Assembly (NCBI RefSeq): GCF_900115505.1
Contig: NZ_FOWQ01000002.1
Coordinates: forward strand, 511,145-575,144
From: Geodermatophilus dictyosporus
Lineage (GTDB): Bacteria; Actinomycetota; Actinomycetes; Mycobacteriales; Geodermatophilaceae
Direction of reading: 5' to 3'
Length of the DNA stretch: 64,000 bases
How positions within the stretch are numbered: position 1 is the first letter of the stretch; each line of letters begins with the position of its first letter. The notes under the pieces were generated by a model. The model saw only the letters and a program-made list of their open reading frames with translations. It was not told the origin of the DNA and searched no databases. A program made the position numbers and the translations under genes. Below are positions 57,740 to 64,000 of this stretch, one piece after another.

Positions 57740-58978
57740 ATGACCGCCGTCTCCCCGTCGGAGCCCGCCACCCTCTCCCCCGCCGAGCGCCGCGTGTCGC
57801 GGCGCATCGGCGCCATCTCGGAGTCCGCGACGCTCGCGGTCGACGCCAAGGCCAAGGCGCTGAAGGCGGCGGGCAAGCCGGTCATCGGGTTCGGCGCCGG
57901 GGAGCCGGACTTCCCGACGCCGGACTACGTCGTCGAGGCCGCCGTCGCCGCGTGCCGCCAGCCGGCGATGCACCGCTACACCCCGGCCGGGGGGCTGCCG
58001 GCGCTCAAGGAGGCGATCGTCGCCAAGACCGCCCGCGACTCGGGGCTGGCGGTGACGCCGGCGCAGGTGCTGGTGACCAACGGCGGCAAGCAGGCCGTGT
58101 ACGAGGCCTTCGCCACCATGCTCGACCCGGGCGACGAGGTGCTCGTCCCGGCGCCGTACTGGACCACCTACCCCGAGGCCATCCGCCTGGCCGGCGGCGT
58201 GCCGGTGCCCGTGGTGGCCGACGAGGAGAGCGGCTACCTGGTGTCGGTGGCGCAGCTGGAGGCGGCCCGCACCGAGCGCACGAAGGTGCTGCTGTTCGTC
58301 TCGCCGTCCAACCCGACCGGCGCCGTCTACCCGCCCGACCAGGTGGAGGCCATCGGCCGCTGGGCGCTGGAGGCGGGGCTGTGGGTGCTCACCGACGAGA
58401 TCTACGAGCACCTCACCTACGGCGGGGTCACCGCGCCGTCGCTCCCGGTGGTCGTGCCTGAACTGGCCGACCGCTGCGTCGTGGTCAACGGCGTGGCCAA
58501 GACCTACGCGATGACCGGCTGGCGGGTGGGCTGGGTGGTCGGGCCGGCCGACCTGGTGAAAGCCGCCACCAACCTCCAGTCGCACGCCACCTCGAACGTC
58601 GCCAACGTGTCGCAGGCCGCCGCGGTGGCCGCCCTGACCGGCGACCTGTCGGCGGTCGACGAGATGCGGACGGCGTTCGACCGGCGGCGCAAGACCATCG
58701 TGTCGATGCTGCGGGAGATCCCCGGCGTCGCCTGCCCGGAGCCGCAGGGCGCCTTCTACGTCTACCCGTCGGTCAAGGCGCTGCTGGGCCGCCCGATCGC
58801 CGGGCGGACGGCGTCGAGCAGCGTGGAGCTCGCCGAGATCGTCCTGGAGGAGGCCGAGGTGGCCGTCGTCCCGGGCGAGGCCTTCGGCACCCCGGGCTAC
58901 CTGCGGATGTCCTACGCCCTAGGCGACGACGACCTGGTCGAGGGCGTCAGCCGGGTGCAGCGGCTGCTCGGCGGCTGA
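57740..58978 (+). CDS. Class I PLP aminotransferase (aspartate aminotransferase type)
   Basis: The 412-residue enzyme has the class I signatures [25 protein letters not shown] and the PLP-lysine motif [16 protein letters not shown]. Its closest match from memory is AspC/aspB of actinobacteria, using aspartate or a broad range of amino acids. A strong terminator follows and overlaps the end of the convergent peptidase gene. Confidence 0.92.
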   Translation: MTAVSPSEPATLSPAERRVSRRIGAISESATLAVDAKAKALKAAGKPVIGFGAGEPDFPTPDYVVEAAVAACRQPAMHRYTPAGGLPALKEAIVAKTARDSGLAVTPAQVLVTNGGKQAVYEAFATMLDPGDEVLVPAPYWTTYPEAIRLAGGVPVPVVADEESGYLVSVAQLEAARTERTKVLLFVSPSNPTGAVYPPDQVEAIGRWALEAGLWVLTDEIYEHLTYGGVTAPSLPVVVPELADRCVVVNGVAKTYAMTGWRVGWVVGPADLVKAATNLQSHATSNVANVSQAAAVAALTGDLSAVDEMRTAFDRRRKTIVSMLREIPGVACPEPQGAFYVYPSVKALLGRPIAGRTASSSVELAEIVLEEAEVAVVPGEAFGTPGYLRMSYALGDDDLVEGVSRVQRLLGG

Positions 58979-58980
58979 CC

Positions 58981-59022
58981 CGAGGAGGACCTGCCCGGCC
59001 TCAGCCGGGCAGGTCCTCCTCG
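58981..59022. terminator. Bidirectional terminator overlapping the peptidase 3' end
   Basis: A perfect 19-bp stem (arm CGAGGAGGACCTGCCCGGC at 58981-58999, partner 59004-59022) with loop CTCA. The right arm also encodes the last residues of the M1 peptidase, and the loop includes part of its stop codon. It serves both convergent genes. Confidence 0.85.
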
Positions 59023-60452
59023 TCGAGGGCCCCGGCCCGCACGAGCACGTCGAGGGCGGCCGGCAGGTCGGCCAGCGCGGCCGCGAGGTCCGCGGGCGTG
59101 GCGATCGTCCAGGCGTTGGCCTGCACGTAGCAGCGCAGCGCCGCGTCGAAGGCCGGCGGCCCGGCGGCCTGGCGGGCGGCCAGCAGCGCGGCGCCGCCCT
59201 TGCCGTAGACGACGTCGAAGTAGCGCTCGGTGCCGTCGAACTCGTCCATCGCGGCGCCGACGTCGCCCTCGGTGGCCAGCACCCGGTCGAGGTCGGGCGG
59301 CGGCCCCTCCCCGCCGGCCGTGCTCTCGGCGTAGGTGGCGAGGGCCTCGTCCAGCCACGGGTCGCGGAACTGGGAGTCGCCGACCATGCCGTAGAACCAC
59401 ATGTGGGCGACCTCGTGCTCGAGCACCGTGCGGTTCGCGCCGGCCAGGAGGATCGAGCCGGGGTACTCGATGCCGCCGCCCTCGTCGGGCAGCAGCGGCA
59501 CCGTGAGCGTGGCGTAGGGGAAGGCGCCGAAGCGGTCGGCCAGCTCGGTGACGTCCTCGCTGACCCAGTCGGCCAGCTCACCGGGGCCGACGTCGGCGCC
59601 GGGCAGCACGCCGGTGGTCACCTCGACCCCCCCGGGGGTGCGCAGGGTGGCCGTGCGGAACCCACCGGCGGCCACGCTGACGTCGCGGGCCACCGGCTCG
59701 TGGGAGGTCCAGGTGCGCCGGCCGTCCTCGGCGGCGGTGGGCTCGTCCTGGTCGCCGGTCATCAGGACGGTCAGGTCCTCGGGCACCGAGACGCTGACCG
59801 TGGTGTCGGCGACCGGGCTGGTGGCGGTCTCGCCGAGGATCTGGACGAAGGGGTCGCGGGCCCAGCCGACGCCGGGCTCCCACGCCAGCAGCGGGAAGCC
59901 GCTGGCCCACCAGGACGCGCCCTCCACGGCACCGAGCCGCTCGAAGCCGCCCTCGCCGAGGGAGACCGTGAAGTCCAGCTCCACCTCGGTGGACTCCCCC
60001 GCCGCGAGCTCGCCGTCCAGCTGCAGCACGTAGAGCCCGCCAGGCCCGTCGGCGCCGGCGTCCTCGTAGCCGGCCTGGTCGACGTCGTCCCCGCGGACGC
60101 CGTCGACGGTGATCCGGTTGCCCAGCCCGGCGGCGCCGGGGCTGTTGGGCACCAGGCGGAAGACCATCTCGTCGGTGGCCACGTCGGGGGTGAACACGAC
60201 CGTCTCGGTGCCGGTGACGGTGTCCAGGTCGTCGGAGAGCCGGAAGTCCAGGTCGACGACGGGCCGGTCGGGGTCGGGCTCGGCGCGCTCGGCCGGGCAG
60301 CTCGGCCCGTCGTCGCCGTCCGCGGGGGACGACGGGGCGGCGGTGGTGGGCGACCCGCCGTCCCGCTCGGCGGCGAGCGTCTGGGAGAAGGACGCGCAGC
60401 CGGGCAGCAGGAGCAGCGCGACGGCCGCCGGGGCCACCCGCCGGGCGGTCAT
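59001..60452 (-). CDS. M1-family metallopeptidase, lipoprotein
   Basis: A 483-residue secreted peptidase. The N-terminus MTARRVAPAAVALLLLPGCA is a lipoprotein signal with cysteine at about residue 19. The zinc motif HEVAHMW with the distal Glu in WLDEALATYAE is complete, so it is likely active. It is shorter than full aminopeptidase N and lacks the C-terminal helical domain. The ATG at 60452 overlaps the hadB stop by 4 bases, an unexpected coupling of a lipoprotein peptidase with lipid dehydratase genes. Confidence 0.9.
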   Translation of the reverse strand: MTARRVAPAAVALLLLPGCASFSQTLAAERDGGSPTTAAPSSPADGDDGPSCPAERAEPDPDRPVVDLDFRLSDDLDTVTGTETVVFTPDVATDEMVFRLVPNSPGAAGLGNRITVDGVRGDDVDQAGYEDAGADGPGGLYVLQLDGELAAGESTEVELDFTVSLGEGGFERLGAVEGASWWASGFPLLAWEPGVGWARDPFVQILGETATSPVADTTVSVSVPEDLTVLMTGDQDEPTAAEDGRRTWTSHEPVARDVSVAAGGFRTATLRTPGGVEVTTGVLPGADVGPGELADWVSEDVTELADRFGAFPYATLTVPLLPDEGGGIEYPGSILLAGANRTVLEHEVAHMWFYGMVGDSQFRDPWLDEALATYAESTAGGEGPPPDLDRVLATEGDVGAAMDEFDGTERYFDVVYGKGGAALLAARQAAGPPAFDAALRCYVQANAWTIATPADLAAALADLPAALDVLVRAGALDEEDLPG

Positions 60453-60877
60453 GCCAGGGCGACGGTGGCGCGGGCCAGCGAGAGCACCTTCTCGCCGCCG
60501 CTGGTGACCGTGAGGTCCACGCGGACCCGGCCCTCGTCCAGCACGGCGCCGACCTTCCCGCGGACGGTGACCTCCGCGCCGGTGTCGTCGTCGGGGACGA
60601 CGACGGGCCGGCCGAAGCGGACCTGGTACTCCACCACCGCGCCGGGGTCGCCGGCCCACTCGGTGACCGCCCGGGCGGCGAGGCCCATGGTGAGCATCCC
60701 GTGGGCGATGACGCCGGGCAGGCCCACGCCGGTGGCGACGCGGTCGCTCCAGTGGATCGGGTTGAGGTCGCCGGAGGCGCCGGCGTAGCGGACCAGGTCG
60801 GCGCGGGTCACCCGGTGGGTCTGCTCGGGCAGCTCGGTGCCGACGGCGACGTCGGCGGCCCGCAGCCGGGCGCTCAC
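60449..60877 (-). CDS. hadB: (3R)-hydroxyacyl-ACP dehydratase subunit HadB-like (MaoC)
   Basis: A 142-residue hot-dog-fold protein with the catalytic Asp-His region YAGASGDLNPIHWSDRVA and PGVIAHGMLTMGLAA. Forms the dehydratase of fatty-acid elongation with HadA. The GTG start overlaps the hadA stop by 4 bases. No hadC was seen. Confidence 0.9.
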   Translation of the reverse strand: MSARLRAADVAVGTELPEQTHRVTRADLVRYAGASGDLNPIHWSDRVATGVGLPGVIAHGMLTMGLAARAVTEWAGDPGAVVEYQVRFGRPVVVPDDDTGAEVTVRGKVGAVLDEGRVRVDLTVTSGGEKVLSLARATVALA

Positions 60878-61320
60878 GCCGCCCCCCGGGCGACCAGCAT
60901 CGACAGCGCCGTGCAGACGGCCTCGCCGTCCTCGGTGGCGACGTCGACGCGGGTGGTGAGCAGGTCGTTGCCGGCCACGCTGCGCACCGCCTCGATGGTC
61001 GTGGTGCTCACCAGCCGGTCACCGGCCCGGATGGGGCGGTGGTGGGTGAAGCGCTGCTCGCCGTGCACCACCCGGCTGTAGTCGAGGGCCACCTCCGGGT
61101 CGGCCAGGACGACGTCGGCGGCGCCGAGGGTGACCACGATGGCGAACGTGGGCGGCGCGACGACGTCGGGGTGGCCCAGCGCGCGGGCGGCGTCGGCGTC
61201 GGTGTGCGCGGGGTCCGTGGCGCCGACGGCGGCGGCGAACTCGGCGATCTTCGCGCGGCCGACCTCGTAGACGGCGGAGGGCGGGTAGCTGCGCCCGACC
61301 AGTCCTGCGTCCAGCGCCAC
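60874..61320 (-). CDS. hadA: (3R)-hydroxyacyl-ACP dehydratase subunit HadA-like
   Basis: A 148-residue FAS1-like/MaoC-type dehydratase subunit. Visible are GRSYPPSAVYEVGRAKIAEF and SRVVHGEQRFTHHRPIRAGD. It is the substrate-binding, catalytically poor partner of HadB. The GTG at 61320 has AGGGAGG upstream. It follows rpmG by 32 bases. Confidence 0.9.
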   Translation of the reverse strand: MALDAGLVGRSYPPSAVYEVGRAKIAEFAAAVGATDPAHTDADAARALGHPDVVAPPTFAIVVTLGAADVVLADPEVALDYSRVVHGEQRFTHHRPIRAGDRLVSTTTIEAVRSVAGNDLLTTRVDVATEDGEAVCTALSMLVARGAA

Positions 61321-61340
61321 TCCCGCCCTCCCTCGCTCCT

Positions 61341-61367
61341 CGCGGACCCGCGTCAGCGGGTCTCGCG
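61341..61367 (-). terminator. Hairpin spanning the rpmG stop codon
   Basis: GACCCGC/GCGGGTC with loop GTCA, extended by CGCG/CGCG with one bulged base. The loop carries the stop codon of rpmG, so the stem forms only when the ribosome leaves. Terminator or coupling device before hadA. Confidence 0.4.
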
Positions 61368-61517
61368 GTGGACCGTGTGCTTCCGGTCCTTGGGGCAGTA
61401 CTTCATCAGCTCGAGCCGGTCGGGGTCGTTGCGCCGGTTCTTGCGGGTGATGTAGTTGCGGTTCTTGCACTCCTGGCAGGCCAGGGTGATCTTCGGACGG
61501 ACGTCGGTGGCTGCCAT
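61353..61517 (-). CDS. rpmG: 50S ribosomal protein L33
   Basis: A 54-residue L33: [20 protein letters not shown], then [20 protein letters not shown], then [14 protein letters not shown]. The first CxxC pair is present, but the second pair is CPKD, with Asp where the zinc form has Cys. The ATG at 61517 is the family start. Head of the rpmG-hadA-hadB series downstream of two tRNA genes. Confidence 0.95.
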   Translation of the reverse strand: MAATDVRPKITLACQECKNRNYITRKNRRNDPDRLELMKYCPKDRKHTVHRETR

Positions 61518-61617
61518 GAGGCACTCCTCGCCTTGTCGGGACCGGCCTCCCGGCCGGGGACCGTGGCGGCGGGTGCCGACACGGCGACGGACCCCGGGAG
61601 CCGGGGTCCGTCTGGGG

Positions 61618-61691
61618 TAGCGGTGACCGGACTTGAACCGGTGACACAGCGATTATGAGCCGCTTGCTCTACCAGGCTGAGCTACACCGCC
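61618..61691 (-). tRNA. tRNA-Met (anticodon CAT)
   Basis: A 74-base cloverleaf on the minus strand, starting GGCGGTGTAGCTCAGCCTGG and ending CACCGCTA. The anticodon loop reads CTCATAA with anticodon CAT; D-loop and T-loop (GGTTCAAGTCC) are normal. The acceptor begins with a G-T pair. Elongator type by its context; no CCA encoded. Confidence 0.93.
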
Positions 61692-61736
61692 GGGATGACC
61701 GCGCGGCCCGGTCTCGCGACTGGACCGGCTGGTCGG

Positions 61737-61809
61737 AGCCCCTTTACGGAATCGAACCGTAGACCTTCTCCTTACCATGGAGACGCTCTGCCGACTGAGC
61801 TAAAGGGGC
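61737..61809 (-). tRNA. tRNA-Thr (anticodon GGT)
   Basis: A 73-base cloverleaf starting GCCCCTTTAGCTCAGTCGG and ending AAAGGGGCT on the minus strand. The anticodon loop ATGGTAA lies between TCTCC and GGAGA. Located 45 bases before tRNA-Met, as in other actinobacteria. Confidence 0.94.
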
Positions 61810-61880
61810 GTGCTCGAGGAGCCGTCGGGAACTATACCCGACGCCTCCCGACCTCCCTGCAGGGGGACGCGGGTCCTCCC

Positions 61881-64000
61881 TCAGACCCGGACGAACAGCC
61901 GGCGGTGCTGGGCACCGGGTGCGGCCGACCGGACGCCGGTGCGGGCGAGCAGCCACTTCTCCAGCTTGTCGTCGGGCAGCGGGCGGCTGAGCAGGAAGCC
62001 CTGGAGCTTGTCGCAGCCCATCTCGGTGAGCAGCTTGCGGGTCAGCTCGTCCTCGACGCCCTCGGCCACGACGCGCAGGCCCAGGTTGTGCGCGAGCTCG
62101 ATGATCGAGCGGGCGATGAAGGACTCGCCCTGGCTGGTGGACATCCCCAGCACGAAGGACTTGTCGATCTTGACCTCGTCGATCGGCAGCTGGCGCAGTT
62201 GCGACAGCGACGAGTAGCCGGTGCCGAAGTCGTCCATCGACAGCCGCAGGCCCAGGGCGTGCAGGTCGGCCAGGACGGTGCTGGAGCGGACCGAGTCGTC
62301 GACCACGCTGCCCTCGGTGAGCTCGAGGATGAGCAGCTCGCCCGGGACGCCGTGGCGGCGCAGCGCCCGCTGCACCCGCTCGACGAGGTCGGGCTCGCTC
62401 AGGCAGCGCGCGGAGAGGTTGACCGCCACCGACAGCGCGATGTCCTGGTCCAGCCACCGCCGGCAGCGGGCCAGCGCCAGGTCCAGCACGTGGTCGGTCA
62501 GCGGGCCGATCCGGCCGATCTGCTCGGCGAGGTGGATGAAGTCGTCCGGCGGGATCGCACCGAAACGCGGGTGCGCCCAGCGGACCAGGGTCTCCACCGA
62601 GACGATGTCGGAGGTCCGGGCGTCGATGATCGGCTGGAAGACCACGCTGATCTGCCCGCCGGCCATCGCCTGCTCCAGCTCGGTGCCCAGCTGCAGCCGG
62701 CGCAGGCTCTGCTGGTCGAGCACCTGGTGGTAGCTGGCCACGCCGCCGCTCTCGGAGGCGGCGGCCAGCAGGGCGACGTCGGCCCGCTGCATCAGCGTGC
62801 CCGAGTCGGTGCCGTGCGCAGGGGCGGCGGCGACGCCCACGGTGAGCGTGACCTCCAGGTCCAGGCCGGCCACCCGGGCGCGGGTGGAGGTGGCCTCCCG
62901 CAACCGCCGGGCCGCGCGCTCGGCGGCCACCTGGGACAGCCCGGGCAGCAGGACGGCGAACTGCTCACCCTCCATGCGGGCGACCATCGCGTCGGGCGGC
63001 GCGTGCTCGCGCAGCAGCCCGGCGGTGACCAGGAGCAGCTCGTCGGCCGCGGCGTGCCCGAGGGTGTCGACGATCTCGGTGTGGTTGTCCAGGGCGGTCA
63101 GCACGAGACCGGCGCGCGCCCCGACCGGGTCGGCGCGGAGGAGCTGGTCGATCTCGGCGGCCAGCCGCTGCCGGTTGGGCAGACCGGTGAGCCGGTCGTG
63201 GTCGGCGTCGTAGCGGATCTGGGTGAGCAGCTGCTGCTGACGGATCGCCGCGTTGACGTGGGTGAGCATCGAGTCCAGCGCCGAGCGGTCGCCCTCGGAG
63301 AACGAGACGACGTCGCTGCGCCGGTCGCAGACCTCGAGGTAGCCGGGCTCGCCGGCGGCCGTGGTGACCGGCGCGCCCAGGACCTCCTGGGCGCCGCGCA
63401 GCGCGAGGGCGGCCGCCTCCTCGGGGCCCACCCGGCCGGGCGCGAACAGGAACGGCGCGGTGGACCCCGGGGTCAGGACACGGCGGCGCAGGGGGTCCTC
63501 GGAGTCACCCGGGCCCTCGTACCAGCTGGTGGCCGCGTCGTCGGAGTCGACGATGAGCCGGGGCGGCTCGTCGAGGTAGGGCGGCAGCCACAGCGCGACG
63601 CGCTCGGCGTTGAGGAGCTCCCGGATCGCCTTCACCAGCCGGCGCGCACCGTCCGCGTCCGGCGAGGTCTGCTCGACCTGCCGGGCGAAGGCGTAGACGG
63701 CCTCCAGCTCGCGCCCCTCACGGGTCACCGCGGCGAAGCGCCGGTACATGAGCGCGAGGCCGCCGAGCAGCGGGAGGACCAGGACCACGCCCCAGAGGCT
63801 GACCTCGACGACGAGCAGGACCGACAACCCGCTCAGCACCGCCATCGGCGTGACCGTGGCCGCCGGCAGCAGGACGCTCCACCACAGCTCGGGGCCGGTG
63901 TACCCCTGCGTCGCGATGATGGCCAGCCTGATGAGTCCCCCACCGACGATGGTGGCGACCACGATGGCGACGAGGTGGGCCAGCCAGGTCGCCGGCTCGG
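61881..64000 (-). CDS. Membrane GGDEF-EAL protein, GGDEF degenerate (start cut by window)
   Basis: Over 700 residues are visible and the frame continues past base 64000. Order: at least three membrane segments, a GAF-like sensor region, a GGDEF domain and an EAL domain. The GGDEF site reads MEGEQF, so diguanylate cyclase activity is unlikely. The EAL domain keeps the acidic and metal positions: ETLVRW in place of EALVRW, then NLSAR, ELTEG, DDFGTGYSSL, DEVKIDKSFV and AEGVED. It is probably a c-di-GMP phosphodiesterase. It follows the tRNA-Thr gene and is on the same strand. Confidence 0.9.
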   Translation of the reverse strand, partial: EPATWLAHLVAIVVATIVGGGLIRLAIIATQGYTGPELWWSVLLPAATVTPMAVLSGLSVLLVVEVSLWGVVLVLPLLGGLALMYRRFAAVTREGRELEAVYAFARQVEQTSPDADGARRLVKAIRELLNAERVALWLPPYLDEPPRLIVDSDDAATSWYEGPGDSEDPLRRRVLTPGSTAPFLFAPGRVGPEEAAALALRGAQEVLGAPVTTAAGEPGYLEVCDRRSDVVSFSEGDRSALDSMLTHVNAAIRQQQLLTQIRYDADHDRLTGLPNRQRLAAEIDQLLRADPVGARAGLVLTALDNHTEIVDTLGHAAADELLLVTAGLLREHAPPDAMVARMEGEQFAVLLPGLSQVAAERAARRLREATSTRARVAGLDLEVTLTVGVAAAPAHGTDSGTLMQRADVALLAAASESGGVASYHQVLDQQSLRRLQLGTELEQAMAGGQISVVFQPIIDARTSDIVSVETLVRWAHPRFGAIPPDDFIHLAEQIGRIGPLTDHVLDLALARCRRWLDQDIALSVAVNLSARCLSEPDLVERVQRALRRHGVPGELLILELTEGSVVDDSVRSSTVLADLHALGLRLSMDDFGTGYSSLSQLRQLPIDEVKIDKSFVLGMSTSQGESFIARSIIELAHNLGLRVVAEGVEDELTRKLLTEMGCDKLQGFLLSRPLPDDKLEKWLLARTGVRSAAPGAQHRRLFVRV

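Overview
The window is very GC-rich (roughly three quarters G+C by eye) and carries the actinobacterial core 'informational' gene cluster. GTG starts and 4-base GTGA stop/start overlaps are frequent. The gene order, the F420-type oxidoreductase, the actinobacterial hadAB-rpmG-tRNA block and extended acidic tails on NusG, SecE and L17 all point to a high-GC actinobacterium. Detailed protein wording suggests the Geodermatophilaceae (Blastococcus/Modestobacter/Geodermatophilus type). That placement is recalled similarity, not a search result.

Left part, 1-13.6 kb, mostly minus strand. The rplM-rpsI pair is followed by glmM and glmS (UDP-GlcNAc precursors), acpS, a fused NAD(P)HX repair enzyme, alr and an alpha/beta hydrolase. 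Then come a family-4 uracil-DNA glycosylase, tsaE, a Nudix hydrolase, tsaB, rimI and tsaD (t6A tRNA modification and N-acetylation). A plus-strand gene (3877-4428) and a decayed VapBC toxin-antitoxin module (1860-2298) interrupt this block. A beta-carbonic anhydrase lies at 13154-13639.

13.8-18.5 kb is a molybdenum-cofactor block: moeA, moaC, moaB/mog, fdhD, a mobA-like gene, then an NAD(P)-binding SDR gene. A multiply frameshifted gene remnant lies between moaB and fdhD.

18.5-41.6 kb is the ribosomal superoperon on the minus strand. Reading in the direction of transcription: rpsL-rpsG-fusA-tuf, the S10 group (rpsJ to rpsQ), the spc group (rplN to rplO), secY-adk-map-infA-rpmJ-rpsM-rpsK-rpsD-rpoA-rplQ, an acidic small ORF and truA. 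Strong hairpins sit directly behind many stop codons and divide it into transcription sections.

42-44.7 kb is a plus-strand island between rpoC and rpsL. It holds a cytosolic chymotrypsin-fold protease, a small companion protein that repeats the protease's N-terminal domain, and an F420-dependent oxidoreductase.

44.9-57.5 kb (minus) holds rpoC, rpoB, rplL, rplJ, rplA, rplK, nusG, secE and tRNA-Trp. 57.7-64 kb holds a class I aminotransferase, a lipoprotein M1 peptidase coupled to hadB and hadA, rpmG, tRNA-Met, tRNA-Thr and a membrane GGDEF-EAL protein cut by the window end.

No rRNA, insertion sequence, prophage or CRISPR array was seen. The least ordinary items are the protease/companion pair, a family of about 60-bp palindromic elements found right after the stop codons of rplO, rpoC, rplA and nusG, two fossil genes, and a truA gene with no normal start codon covering its conserved N-terminus.
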